From Plazaster borealis (taxonomy: Eukaryota; Echinodermata; Asteroidea; Forcipulatida; Labidiasteridae), in contig CM037457.1 in assembly GCA_021014325.1 (NCBI GenBank), positions 4,818,721 to 4,882,720 on the forward strand: 64,000 nt of DNA. Direction: 5' to 3'. The notes below the pieces were generated by a model. That model did no database searches, was not told where the DNA came from, and worked only from the letters and a program-made list of their open reading frames with translations. The translations under genes and the position numbers were made by a program. Shown here in pieces: positions 11,249-23,149 of this stretch (positions within the stretch are counted from its first letter, which is position 1; every line of letters begins with the position of its first letter).

Positions 11249-11624
11249 AGGGACACGTTGCCTTGGATCGGACGAGTTGGTCTAAAAAAGTGTTTGAAAC
11301 CGTTTGTTATAAAATGCATGTGGTTAGAAAGACGTTATTAGAATACAATGATCCACACAAAAATGCCTCGAAATTGCGTGGTTCTTCTTTTACTTTGCGA
11401 ACTAACACCGTCGGGCATTTTGTGGAGACACAAATTTCACACAAAAAAATGGCCGACCTTGTTTGTTCACGATGTAAAAGGAAAGCCACGCAATTTAGAG
11501 ACATATTTGTGTGGATCATTGTATTCTACTTTTAAAACATCTTTCTAACCATATGCATTTTATAACAAACGGTTACAAATGCTTTTGATAGACCAACTCG
11601 CCCGATCCAAGGCAACGTGTCCCT
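11249..11624. mobile_element. Full palindromic MITE with TTAA target site
   Basis: The left end AGGGACACGTTGCCTTGGAT is matched by its reverse complement at the right end, and TTAA flanks both sides (11245-11248 and 11625-11628). The arms continue far inward (TTTGTTATAAAATGCAT against ATGCATTTTATAACAAA; ACAATGATCCACACAAAAAT against ATTTGTGTGGATCATTGT), so most of the 376-bp element is one foldback. The open frames here are by-products of the palindrome. Confidence 0.85.
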
Positions 11625-11628
11625 TTAA

Positions 11629-11870
11629 TTGGTTTTACCATAGAGAAAGGATCCCTGGTCCTTTCTCTATGGTTTGACCCATACACCGATGTGTGTAAAG
11701 CACCGTAGTACTCGGTACTTTCCATGAGTCCTGTGAAAAAAAAAACGTCCACAGGCATATTACTTGGGTGGGATTCGAACCCATGACCTTTGCCATTAGC
11801 AGGACAAATAGATAGTCCATATTGTAACCTGTAGTTGTGACATGGTATTATCAACAGAGTGGGGACAGCA
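11629..11870 (-). mobile_element. tRNA-derived SINE with terminal hairpin
   Basis: On the minus strand, a B-box-like CATGGGTTCGAATCCCACC (about 11762-11782) follows an A-box-like region, giving a tRNA-derived head. The 3' part has CACACATCGGTGTATGGG and ends in a hairpin: ACCATAGAGAAAGGA at 11637-11651 pairs with TCCTTTCTCTATGGT at 11659-11673. It sits directly beside the palindromic MITE. Confidence 0.5.
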
Positions 11871-13555
11871 GAGCGAAGGAACACAAAAGGAACAATGCTG
11901 TCCTCACTTTGGAATCCTGTATTTTTATGTTCTCACATTTTTTCATGCGCTTCGGAGAGGGTTAAGTTAGACACTTTTTATCTACTGTTTTTAATACTTT
12001 TTGATGTAATGCACATTTGATCATTTTTGTGGAAATCGCGCAATGTAAATCTCCAATTATTATGACAGGGACAAAGGAAAGTCCTCACATTGATAGCAAT
12101 ATATTTGATGTATGTATTTAGGGTGATGCACACAGTCTTTAAACCTCCTGAATTGTAACATCTATAGGAGGTTCTGAGTCTAGAATGTAAGGGGGAACCG
12201 AGGCCCGCAAGCCTATATTTTTCAGGAATGTTCACATTCGTCAAATTTCATCCTCGATTTGTTGTGTGTGTTTGTCTGTGTGTGTCATAGGTCGTTCCAT
12301 CCTTGAGACGTTCACATCGAACTTGTTTCAGTATTGCAACCAAGCATTCTGAAATTATGACAGGCTGCTTACATATCCTCAATACCATAAATAGCTTGAT
12401 TTATATAAACACCAGCCTTTCCTTTTGACGGTGTAAATATTTAGATTTTTTTTTAAAACTAAATGATGTATGACCATGAGTTCTCCAGATTTATACGGAA
12501 GCGAATATACCATGCCATAATGTTAAACAGGGTCTCCAAGGTCAAATTCAGTTTTGTGATGAACTCATTTTCCAATAGAGTCCTCATGATAGTGGGGGTG
12601 GGGGAATTGCAGGTCTCTAACCTCACGTTAAAATGGTGTTTAAAGTGCCATTTTATTTGATAATCTTTCATCAATTTGAAACGTGACGCATCGAACGTCA
12701 CAAACAATACATAAAAAGAGGAACTTTTCTGGCAGTCAAAAGGTCAAATTCAGTGCCGTGTTGATTGAGTATCATCAAAATACAGGAATGAACTAATTAC
12801 CTTTACAAAACCATCCAGACCATTATGTTTGAAATGTGACATCATCGAAGGTTTTGAGATTTTGACCAAAAAAAATGCACATTGGAGGGCATCAAACACA
12901 GTTGCATTTTACACCGTTTTAACGAAAGGAATAGAGATTTGGAATTTAGTTTTCATCTTCACAAGGACTGTGTCTATTTGAAAATAAGTAGATCATAATG
13001 TAAAGGGCAAGTTAATCATTGTTTTTGTTCGAAGAGTGAATTAGTTCTCATCGTCTAGTTTCAATAAATTAAACACACCATACACTACTATAAGAGCAAC
13101 ATGTGAACATTTCATAACATTTTGTAGTCACATTTAGAGGAAATGGCTGCAACCGGAGTAAGGAAGTTTGTCAGTATTTCAGACGGGAATATTTCTTTGT
13201 GGTATTAGTGCTGGTATGAACTTGACAATCAATGAGGTATTTTTCAATTCATGTATTTTGTCTTGAATGCACAAGAAGTCACATACGGTCTGTATTACTG
13301 GGTAATACAGGACAAAATGCAGATTGCATTTCATTAGGAAAGATTAGTGGCATTTGAAAATGGAGAATATCGTAGAAGATGGACAAGTTATTCATTAACA
13401 ACTTCAGATTTGAAAACAAAAATGCAACAGTGATATTCTTTCCTCGGAGGAAATATCAGGGGAATTATGCAATGATGTAATCCAATAGTTGGTTTTGTGG
13501 TGTTGATTTATCATTATACTTAAATAGGGTCTGTCTTAATATCCGTTCTGGGGAG
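11871..13555. other. Intron sequence, one dispersed-repeat fragment
   Basis: Mostly unrecognised. A stretch near 12140-12230 (AACATCTATAGGAGGTTCTGAG, then AGGCCCGCAAGCC, given here in parts) resembles 31405-31480, so a dispersed repeat is present at both places. Open frames at 12459-12707 and 12463-12660 overlap on opposite strands and look accidental. Confidence 0.45.
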
Positions 13556-13559
13556 GGAT

Positions 13560-13830
13560 TTGTGGATAGAGAGATATGATCGTAATCCGCTCTGAAAGTC
13601 TTTGTTAGGATTGAGATACGATCATCCTTTGCAAATAGATTTAGATTGATGGATAACAGGTGTACGGACTAAACGTTTGAGCCAAGTGGCATCAAACGGT
13701 TTTCAACAATAGGGGTCCTAAAATGGAGCCCTGTGGAATCCCTGCTCTCAATAAACTTAACGCAGTGTCGTTCTTAACTAAATGTATTCGATTGATCAAT
13801 AATTGCATGAGAGTGGTAAACCCTTGCTCT
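13560..13830 (-). pseudogene. LINE reverse transcriptase remnant (palm region)
   Basis: On the minus strand, 13720-13760 translates to GIPQGSILGPLLL, the conserved G-(V/I)-PQGS-(I/V)-LGPLLF motif of non-LTR reverse transcriptases. About 100 bp further on (about 13628-13660, another frame) FAKDDRIS resembles the F/Y-A-D-D catalytic box with an inserted residue. Stops and frameshifts separate the pieces, so it is a dead fragment. The motif suits Jockey/CR1/L2-like clades better than the Tx1-like element at 31905. Confidence 0.6.
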
Positions 13831-15268
13831 GAATCATCCAGACAGTGTCATTCTTTGCAAATTTAATACTTTATTTGAATATGCAATGCAGGTGCACAAT
13901 GAAACAGAAACATACCCTTTGAGGTCTGAAACATGTGAATCATCCATCGTCATATCTTTGTTTTTGCAATATGTTAAATTGGGCAACAACAGGTGAATAG
14001 TATACGGTATGAAGTTGTTTTGCACATTCCCTAAAAGAGTGAAGAACTGTCTAAAAACTACCGCTCTTGCAGTAACTACAAACTATATTCCTGAAGTATT
14101 TCATACAGTAGTATTTGAAAACGTGTACTGGAGGTCATGCATGTACATTACATGTACATGTACATGTACATGTACATGTCCAGTTATTTTGAACACACAT
14201 CGTATTGATTATGTAACGTTGATCGAGCCACGGAGCAAGAAAAAAAAACTCAGTGAAGAAAACTGTCTGCGAAAAGACCCAGGGTAGTAAATATTGATAA
14301 CCTTGGGGCCGCTTGCAATGCGTTGGTCACTGGGTCAATTAGAATGGTGTGTGTGTGGGGGGGGGGGGGGCTGGGAGCGCTCTTATATGTTTTTAATCGA
14401 TACACATGCTTAAAAGAGATTGCTAAATGGAACCCACTGTTTGTTTCAATCCTATAAATACCATAAAACCATGATAAAACTAACCTGTGCAAATTTAATT
14501 TCTAAAGGTGGTAGCGTTTTGTCGCATGGAGCGGTTTGTCCACGCGCTGGAAGAATAATCTGCAATTGTAATACACAATCTGAGAAACGTTACTGCAGTA
14601 CCGGTAACGCTTCTCACATTTTTTTTGATATAAAAAGTGATACTTAGTATAGACGTGGACTCGAAGTCGAATTTGTTCTTATTAACGTCAAGTGTTGCCC
14701 GCCTCATGCGGCTTTAAATGTAAAAGCTTAGGTCGCTTATTTTAAGCACAAGTCGTAAAAACCGTAAGTCTCTAAATTGTATTCGCATGTTTTTGTAACT
14801 TATGTGGGGGATGTAAGCCTACATTCTTATTTACGGAACATACCCATGGGAACTTCTTGGCGATTACTGAAATAGGTTTTGAAGAGCTGTCCAGTCAGCG
14901 CATTTTTACAACTCTTTGGAAAGTTTAGCCAGCGTTACCTCAATCTTCGAATGATTGGAAGTGGCGCAATGAAAAGTAATACAGCAAAAGGGGAACCTTA
15001 ATCACGCTCGGACCTGTAGTCGTTTAGTCGGACTGGCATCGCTCGAGTGCCAGACTGTCTTCGCTCCCGACCTCGCTTTGATTCACTATGTTCGCTTATA
15101 GATTTTCATGGCGTATTGACAGTTTTGGGGGCCTGTAAGGTAATCAATGTCTGACCATCTTTGTTGGGTTTCTGAAACAGGAGCAGTTTTAAGAGCTGAT
15201 TGTTTTGCACAATAAAGGTGCAAGGCTGTTTTCTCTTGGTTCTCGGAAGAAAACTAAAAGGAGAAAAT
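13831..15268. other. Intron sequence with a CATGTA microsatellite
   Basis: Positions about 14140-14180 hold five to six copies of ACATGT. A (TG)n/poly-G tract is at about 14345-14370. No gene was recognised in the remainder. Confidence 0.55.
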
Positions 15269-15385
15269 AGAAATAGCTGTTGCAAACTGCTTACCAATCA
15301 AAAGGACGTAATATGCAAAAAATAGTTAATGGCCTGACGTTTCGACCCTAGAAGAGTCGTTCTCATCATAGGCTAGAGGCTATTT
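15269..15385. repeat. Dispersed repeat with GCCTGACGTTTCGACCCTAG
   Basis: Contains GTTGCAAACTGCTTACCAA, then AATAGTTAATGGCCTGACG and TTTCGACCCTAGAAGAGTC. The same block occurs at 30765-30885, and its first half again at 31020-31092. This is an interspersed repeat of unknown class; the boundaries are where similarity fades. Confidence 0.6.
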
Positions 15386-17595
15386 TTGCATACAAACGAA
15401 TACGGGGAAAAACAATCTTTATTGGCGAGATCACAATGTAAAGCATAAAATATGCCACACTGCTTCCATAATCTGCTGGTTACCATTCGCACAGAGGCAT
15501 CTAAGCGTTGATTCTCTTGTGCACGAAAAGGTGAGCAGACTAATTGCAAGCATCAGTTGGAAAAAAAACCCCAAGTATTTATGTTATTACACGGGTGTGC
15601 TTAATACGTTCACATACATGAATGGTTCACTTAAAGCCAACTACACAACTCCAAACATACGTTTTTCTGCTTCATTTGAGATCACATATTTATTGATCTT
15701 TCTAGCTATGTCTTTTGCGGATGAAAGCGATATTGTACCATACTTGACCCCAAAATGCAAGAGGTCAGTTGTGAGTGTTAGTATTGCGGAGCTGCCAGAA
15801 TAACAAATAATGCATATTTTCATTGTTGATATATCGGCATTCTTGCAACCCGTTTGATTGAAAGGTTCGGTAACATATAAAGCACTTCAATCGATTTAAA
15901 GGGATACTGCGCTGTTGTTGTGGGGAAAGTGAATCCATTAATGCTGTTCTGTTTGTTGCAAAACAACAACAAACATAATGAAAAATACAATTTTGTTTTT
16001 AAGGGTGCCACGATTTCGATCAATCATTATTTTTGGTCTGACACATCTATGATGACAGTTTTTTAACTTTTGTCGTGGACAATAGGCTATAATGTTCTTA
16101 TGTCCGAAGATTTTAAAATAAATAAATAAGTATGTATGATTATGTGGAGCGTTTTTTTCGAAATGCACTAAGTATGTTGCGATTTTCAGTCTCCCTGCAA
16201 AATGAATACAACAAAAACCGAGGCTGCAATGGGAAAAATAGTCGGACTCCTTTATCTCAGAATTAGGATCAGTATTGATTATTGCAAATTGCACACAGGG
16301 ATTTCGACGAAGATGGAATGGCAGCATTACAAAGCCTAAACGGTTTCTCAGTGCAAACTTGTGTGACGTCCGTTCAGAAACCGTTTAATCCACTCACGAA
16401 TAGTTTATCTTGCTTGATCAAATGGAGGATAATCTGCAACAGTATACCTTGACGTAAGTGGTGTTTAAAAAAACCTGTAGTTGTAATCCTCATGTGTGTT
16501 AATAATGCCTGCAGTAAAGGGAATAAGAGAACAACAGTAGCAAGGAATACTTCGGTAGTACAGCAGACATTTTCGAATACTATCTAACTGTTCCCAAGAC
16601 AATTATGTCGAAATTAACATGTGAATTTTGTTTCTTCTTGGAGATTGCCTGGAAATGGTTGCCTGTAAATTGCCTTGTGTGACATGGCCCTAAGGTTTGT
16701 TGGGCTTACGGAAGGGCCTATGTGGGGTCCTGACAACAACAACAACGGACCCCCACAAGGCAATGCAGGACCCCACAAACCTGATCCGTAAGGATGGGTG
16801 TGGGTCTGGCGTGAAAATGTCTACGCATTCAAACCGAAGACTTTAACCATGGAGGAAGGCTTTAACAAAAGGGATCCGGGAAAATGGCTTATCGGGGACA
16901 GACCTCGGTTTGTTTCGTGAACAAAACCAAGTCCAGAAAAACCCTTGCTCTATGGAAAAACCAAGTCCAAATCGTGGGATGTCCTTGGTTTACACAAACA
17001 TGTGTGTGTGTGTGGGTTGGGGGGGGGGTCGGTCAATCATACGCTTTGAATACCATAAAGGATAATGTTATGTAATGTTATGCAGTGGATTTGGTGGCAG
17101 GACTTATTGATCTGTGAAGCGAAATTCCTGTTCGTTCCTATTTGTTTACAGTAATCTCTTTTAAGGGATGGAGCCGGGGGGGGGGGGTTGGAATTAGAAC
17201 TGTTTGAAAAGTAGTGACGGGAAGATAGGGGCTTGTACTTGGTAGGCTTCTGTGTGTACAAAGGATTGGTGAGTTGATGAAAGTCCAACCATGGAGCTAT
17301 GGCAGTGTTACAGTAGGGAGCTCCATGGTTACAGTAGGGAGTACTCGTACCCTCGTAGGCCATGTTGTTCAGACAGCGTACTAAAAGTTAGATCCTAACC
17401 GGATTAACTTTACGAGCAGGGGGGGGGGGGTCGTAAAAATAAAACTACCTTGCGTTCAGACAACTTGAGCTTAAACCCGATACGATTTATCTTCGGTTTT
17501 AAGAGGTCAAACAGCACCGTGACCTAACACAACAACATCCGGTTTATTCACTAAAGCACGCATATGGCCCTGTCTAAATTATACTGCCAGCGCTG
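15386..17595. other. Intron sequence, mostly unrecognised
   Basis: Contains AACCGAGGCTGCAATGGGA near 16216, a variant of a motif that recurs throughout the tandem array at 35628-64000. Poly-G runs occur near 17022, 17178 and 17420. ATTGCCTTGTGTGACATGG and its neighbourhood (16665-16800) repeat loosely in inverted orientation. No exon was recognised. Confidence 0.4.
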
Positions 17596-17599
17596 GCAA

Positions 17600-18185
17600 C
17601 TTTCAAATTTTGCAATTAGTTTTTTTGTGTTTTTTTTCAGGAATTTTAAAACAGAGCGGGTGTTTAAATACCTCGCACTTTTTAGATTGCGTTTTTTTCC
17701 CAATGTCCTGATTCCATCCGATCGGAGGCTTGGTGAAGAAACTAGCGAATAAACAATTATCCATTAGTAAATCTTAGCAGGGTTGCGAATCTTAGCACCA
17801 TCAACTGAAAAGGAGTCAGCAGTGTCGGGAGATTTGCGTTTATTTTAAACGAAAGACCAAAAGGACCTCCGAGTGTCTTTTTTCTTGAAAAGCTGGTTGA
17901 CAAAATCGCTGTATGTTTTTTTAAAGGCGATATGAGCTTATATCTATTCCAAACAACCTCAGTTCTTAAATGATGAGCCTCTCTAAAAATGCTCCGTTTT
18001 TTCTAAAATAAGTTTATGTAGTTCTCCAGAGATCCAGGGTTTCACTTTCCGACGTCAGCGACGTAGTGGAATACATTCGCGTATACACAAGCAAACAAAT
18101 TACTCGGAGACGGACCAAGCTTTATCAATGTCAGAACAGTCAATTAAATCCCATTACATATTGAAGATTTAATCCGAGTTCTTGC
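17600..18185 (-). pseudogene. LINE remnant: endonuclease-to-RT linker
   Basis: Read on the minus strand from about 18150 downward, three frames give in order: DIDKAWSVSE; RKVKPWISGELHKLI (about 18055-18010); RTEVVWNRYKLISPLKK (about 17970-17920); KKDTRRSFWSF (about 17885-17853); then DGAKIRNPAKI (about 17805-17773). This matches the order of the segment between endonuclease and reverse transcriptase in Jockey/CR1-like LINEs (PWIT-E-L, W-x-x-Y, D-x-R-x-F-W, DG-x-x-I-x-x-P). Stops and frameshifts make it inactive. Confidence 0.6.
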
Positions 18186-18660
18186 AGGTGGTAAACATTT
18201 GGCAAATCTGGTCACAGGTCTGACAAAAAAATGGTCGAAATTAGATCTGGTGATCAATTCTTATGAGACTTTCGGAAACCCACCGGTCTGGGACCGTCGG
18301 GAGGATCGGACGGAGGTTTCGATTTATCGCAACAATGCACGGACACGGTCAACTCGATATACTCACACAGGGCTTTGCATGCACGCCGGCTGGTGCAAAG
18401 TTAAGGGGTCACATTGCCTTCAAATCTCTTTAAGTTTTGCTGTTAGGATAACAGGAACAGCGTTTGTCTTAAGGACAAACACGTATGTCTAGTTTTTAGT
18501 TGGAACAGCGCGGCGCTGAAACAGTGGGAGTTCAACAATGTTTGTATTGTTTTTTGGATTTTATTGTTTACGTGTTCCCCCTTTTTTTAGGGTACTACTT
18601 TGGTCAGTTAAGAAAATTAGGGACTGTGTTCGAAAAGTTTGGGGGTGCTGTGGTGTATTC

Positions 18661-18930
18661 CGAAACCCCTTTCTCTACACAGTTCAATGGACAAAAACAT
18701 CAACTCTCCTATATGGAGATTGCACCGTCTGCATGATGTTTGTCAACTTTTGATATGAAGAAAGGGGGGGGTCACATCTCAAAACTTGTCGAGCTGTGGT
18801 GTTTATAACTCTTGAATTCATGTTGAATTTATGACTCAAACTGTAAAATCTCCTATTTATGACCAGTGTAGTGTCTTGCCCTGGAATGTACAAGGTCTCT
18901 CTTTGTGTAAACAAAGGTAACGTGGTCTAC
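18661..18930. mobile_element. MITE family C, copy 3 (left end truncated)
   Basis: Shows CAACTTTTGATATGAAGAAAG, ACATCTCAAAACTTGTC, CTTGAATTCATG and TTGCCCTGGAATGTACAAGG, then the terminus GTAAACAAAGGTAACGTGG and TCTAC. The left terminal repeat is missing. The 18186-18660 region before it has no recognised feature. Confidence 0.65.
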
Positions 18931-19101
18931 ACGTAAACAATAATGTTTGATTGCATTGTACATGTTACCTTTTCTTATTGATCCATATAGCGGCCGTATT
19001 GTAATGTACCAATTGATTTTATATTTATCATTTTTGAACGAACATTACATGTCAATGCTGTCAACACAGTCGGTGTTCCATCTTATTCTTAGCACGTTTA
19101 A

Positions 19102-19473
19102 AGGTATCGTACACGTTTGGTAATGACTCAAAACAAATATTAGCATAAAAAACTTACTTGGTAACAAGCAACGGAGAGCTGTTGATAGTATAAAACAATG
19201 TAGGAAACGACTCCCTCTAAAGTAACGTATATTTTGAGAAAGTGGTTAGTTCTCTCTAAAATAATAAAAAACCTCTTGCAAGAAGTTTTTATTTCTATCT
19301 GAAAGCACACAAATTTGTACAACGAGGGTGTTTTTTCTTTCATCATTTTCTTGCAACTTCGATGACCAATTGAGCCCAAATATTCACAGGCTTTTTATTT
19401 TATGCATAAATATGTTGGGATACACCAAGTGAGAACACTGGTCTTTGACAATTACCAAACGTGTTTAGTGCCT
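19102..19473. mobile_element. TTAA-flanked MITE, family B, copy 2
   Basis: Starts AGGTATCGTACACGTTTGG and ends CCAAACGTGTTTAGTGCCT, flanked by TTAA at 19098-19101 and 19474-19477. The interior is inverted relative to copy 1 and keeps the central AACCTCTTGCAAGAAGTT palindrome and GATGACCAATTGAGCCCAAA. Confidence 0.85.
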
Positions 19474-19477
19474 TTAA

Positions 19478-20660
19478 TGTGAATGACAACCAACCACTGA
19501 CAGGTAGGCGGTAACATTATATTAAAACCTTTGCGCATTGTTTTCTCGAAGGACGCAAACAGCCTCCGAATTGTCAGTTTTGAAATTACTTTCTTTAAAA
19601 CTCGCGATTGGATTGAACTGTAGTGTCGAGCTTTTCCTGAAGGCATATACGACTCCTGTAAAGGCATTTCTTTTCTTCATTGTCAAGTCCATAGAATCTA
19701 AATTGCATCGTTTATCAGCTTGACATTACGTCGCTTGTGATTTATAGTCAACTTTAAAGAAAAGAGTGGCCCTCGGGTTTATTGTGGCTCTTTTGATAAT
19801 GATTTTTTTTTTCCGAGTGGAAAACTCATTTCAAAACGAACACAAACACCAGTTTCAAGTATGATTTATTTATGTTTATCACAACATGTCACGATCTGTA
19901 GTTTCTCAAAGGATTCCGGAAAGAGCTCACAAGTCGAAACAATAAAATGGTCAGTGTGCGTAGCGCTCGCCTTCTTATCCAAAACACTCAATAAAAATGC
20001 TGGCACAGTTGGCAGAAAAGCATGCGTTGTTCACCTTTTGTACAAAAAATTGTGCTAATCCATCGACAGAAATTCAGAGTAACTTTGTATGTTTTTTTTC
20101 CCTTTGTATATTTTTTTTGACCTGCACTTTTCGTCGAGGCGAAAGTATGGTTATTTCGATTTGGGAAATCAAAATAAGAAACTGTGTTGATGGACAAACT
20201 TCTCGCACATCTTATTATTTTAGAAATTAATATTTCTCAGTACAATCGTACTTCGTATGAAAAGTAAACTTGCAGATTGAGACCAAAAAACTTGTAAGTT
20301 TTCCCCTTATTTCTCCTTATTAGAATGTGTGTGATCATTACTCCAGGCATGAGCTTTATCAGATTTTTTCCTGATTTCGGGATTTGTTCTTTGATTGATC
20401 TCCCTGCACCTCAAGATTGTCTTGAAAGATGCGAAATAGCCATCAGTGAGATGAAAGACTCTGCCCGTGTCATGACCAGACCTTCAGATATATAATTGAA
20501 ATGTTGCAGAGAGTCTGTAAACCTCTGAAATGTAAACAACCTGTACATTCAGGTGCTTCGTCTTCACACCAAGAGGAAACTTCTCCCAAATTTTCAGGAT
20601 TTATTTTTCATTTTAATTAATACAATCTCACCCATGATAATCGTACTTTACCTTCAACAT
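19478..20660. other. Intron sequence, nothing recognised
   Basis: AT-rich. Short open frames (19538-19723, 19861-20230) have no recognisable domain. Confidence 0.5.
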
Positions 20661-20664
20661 TGTC

Positions 20665-20900
20665 CTCCTTGCTGGGTTTGCCCTTAAACTTTGTCAGTGA
20701 CTGGCCAGAAGGACCAGTTAGCTTTTCATTTCACTGGTTCTGCCAGCTTCTTCACTAGTCAATATTTCATACAAAAACGGTTGCTTTTCAACATTGAACT
20801 TGCCAGCCGGACCACTTGGAGTGTATTTTGACTGGTCCTCGGGTGATTTGACTGACATTTGGCCAGCGGACCACTGGTATTAAGTGAGAACGCTGCCCTA
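20665..20900 (-). repeat. Dispersed GGCCAGCGGACCAC repeat, copy 1
   Basis: Contains GCTGGGTTTGCCCTT, GTGACTGGCCAGAAGGACCA, GCTTTTCAACATTGAACTTG and TTTGGCCAGCGGACCACTGG. A second copy lies at 22865-23110 in the opposite orientation, about 2 kb away. Class unknown. Confidence 0.65.
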
Positions 20901-21209
20901 TAAATCTTCCTGTAATTTGAACGGCTTTCATTTTGAATGAAGATATTGTCATTTTTTTAAAGACAATGTTCATTTAAATCTCTGTTGTTATACTGAAGTA
21001 CCCCTCTTGTTTGTTTACCGTCGTGATTCACACACGACCTTTGCGTGAACGTTTGACCTCTGAAAGGAACTGTGTCGCCCCGTCTATGTGTAGGGTAAGA
21101 AATTTCCCCTGCTTAGGGACAGTCTTCGAAGTTTTTACAAGGGGACACAACACATTATCTGTACCCATTTTATGATCAGTACATTTAGTTCGTGAGCACA
21201 AAAATAATT

Positions 21210-21335
21210 ACATTGGTACCGTATTATTTTAACACTCTGAGATGTTAATTTTGATTCTCTCTTTGTTATCTATACGGCAACATACTGTACATGGTGTCAA
21301 TTTTAACTACCCAATTTTTGCAGTGTAGGCCTACT
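21210..21335. mobile_element. Family D repeat fragment
   Basis: ATTTTAACACTCTGAGATG, TTAATTTTGATTCTCTCTTT and TTTTTGCAGTGTAGG match, partly in inverse, the element at 10436-10610. The flank 20901-21209 is unrecognised. Confidence 0.4.
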
Positions 21336-21800
21336 AACTGTTCGTCAACAATTTTGTGTGTGAGATATACTGATATACTCAAGAAATATCGTCCGTGTCG
21401 CTGTCATCTACGAACTCGTCCAAGAAACAGAAACAAACTGGCCACCGCCATTTTCTCATGGTCGCCGTGACTAGATCGTTCGCAATTTAAACTTCAGTAC
21501 GCATGTGCTACAGAAGTCACCACCAGTTAACCATTGGTTCTTGATTGAACTAGCTCCATGATTTCATTTTCAAATTACCAGCACAAACAATGTACATGTA
21601 TGAACATCGTAAACATCTTCGGGAAGCTTTATAAGCCTACCTTTAAAAAAGGTTTTCTGGATTGTAAAGTAGTTTTATCTGTAGACCCCTAAATGCGTCA
21701 ATTATCAGCAGAACTTTAGTACGGTCAAGTCTGGTTCGCTGATAACAGTGTTGGGCGTCATGTGAACTTTTACTAAATGTTGCCCACACCCAAGCGATTA
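21336..21800. other. Intron sequence, nothing recognised
   Basis: No repeat or exon was seen. Confidence 0.5.
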
Positions 21801-21814
21801 TGGCTACGGCTACG

Positions 21815-21842
21815 ACTGTTGTTGTTGTTGTTGTTGTTGTTG

Positions 21843-21880
<38 letters not shown>

Positions 21881-21891
21881 ATTGCTGTTGC

Positions 21892-21929
<38 letters not shown>

Positions 21930-21992
21930 CTGTTGTTGTTGTTGTTGTTGTTGTCGTTGTTGTTGTTGTTTTCGTTGTTTTCGTTGTTTTCG
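21815..21992. repeat. (TTG/CTG)n trinucleotide microsatellite
   Basis: About 170 bp of uninterrupted-phase TTG and CTG triplets, ending in TTTTCG variants. It gives long open frames in several phases (poly-Leu, poly-Val/Ala, poly-Asn/Ser) that are artefacts of the repeat. Confidence 0.95.
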
Positions 21993-22021
21993 AAGATCAA
22001 TTTTATTCCAACCCTGTAGTT

Positions 22022-22110
22022 ATTATTAAAAGGGATGGATACGTTTGGTAATTGGAACCTACTGACCTGTGCAAGTTTCATTCAAATAAAGCATGCAGTT
22101 TAATGATTTT
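22022..22110. mobile_element. Fragment of a TTAA-type MITE end
   Basis: AGGGATGGATACGTTTGGTA followed by ATTGGAACC and CCTGTGCAAGTTTCATTC resembles the left end of family B. Only the terminus is recognisable. Confidence 0.4.
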
Positions 22111-22860
22111 TAGATTAAGAACACATAGAGTAACACTAACGATGGATAGTGTGCATAGTTCATATTGGCTATATTTCGGAAGTCTGTTTCACTCCAGTTG
22201 AATAATACTAGTTGTACCAGCCTATATGAAAGACAGAAACGCACTGTCATCTACTCTGAGGCCTGTTTTAATTCCAGTCCATTTTCGGAAGGCGACCCAA
22301 AAACAACCCGTAGAAATAGGACAACCCCCACACCCCCAGCGGCACTCGACTGTACGCGCATGTGATTTTACAACGTGCAGATGGAGACAATAAATCGCAA
22401 GCCTGAATGGAGTGGATATTGAGAGACGTAGGGGAAGACCTTTGCAATCTTGAAGACCCTCGAGACTCTCGTTTCCTCCTCTAGACTTCCTGTTGAAACC
22501 GATCCTAGGTGTCAGGACAAGGTTACTAATACAACTGTCTGAACTTGAAGACGTTGGACAAGCTTTAAAGATAATTTGGAACATTGGTATAATTGCAGTT
22601 ACTTGCTTCCTCCTTAAACAGTAATTGTATGCGTTGAAAGACCCTTCAGCTGTATAGTATATACTTGTTTAGAAAAATTAAAGTGGCACTAACCGTTTAT
22701 AGAACTATTTCCGTATGAAATATTTAGTTTGTTTGTTTGTACCTTATCTTGATTCACAGATAGTAACCATTGTTACCAAACAATAACGACAATGCCGTAC
22801 TCTTTAATCGAGGAGAATATGTGTACTGTATATATTGTTGCAACTTTGCCAACATGGTTG
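22111..22860. other. Intron sequence, nothing recognised
   Basis: A 120-residue minus-strand open frame (22222-22584) has no recognisable domain and no splice context. Confidence 0.45.
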
Positions 22861-22864
22861 ATGC

Positions 22865-23110
22865 GTTGCCATTTAACAGTGGTCCGCTGGCCAAATGCCA
22901 GTTAAAACGCATGAGGACCAGTCATAAGCCTCTGCAAGTGGTCCGTCTGGCTAGTTCACTGTTGAAAAGCATCCACATTTCATTTGAAATATTGAGTAAT
23001 GACTTATAGTGAAAAAGCTAGCGGACTAGTGAGATGACAAGCTAACTTGTCCCGCTGGCCAGTCACTACAAAATCCAAGGGCAAACCTAGTAAGGCTGCC
23101 AGGGCTATAG
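22865..23110 (+). repeat. Dispersed GGCCAGCGGACCAC repeat, copy 2 (inverted)
   Basis: Reverse-complement counterpart of 20665-20900: GTGGTCCGCTGGCCAAATGC, CAAGTGGTCCGTCTGGCTAG, TTGAAAAGCATCC and CCCGCTGGCCAGTCAC. The GGCCAAATGC phrase also resembles GGCAAGCGGACCATTG in the tandem array (for example near 42418). Confidence 0.65.
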
Positions 23111-23149
23111 GGAAAACCCTGCATCTATATCCAAAGCAGCTTTTTGCCA

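Noticed and set aside
21777..22081. Long open frames coding poly-Leu, poly-Val/Ala and poly-Asn/Ser
   Set aside because: All are translations of the TTG/CTG microsatellite in different phases; no flanking domain or splice context.
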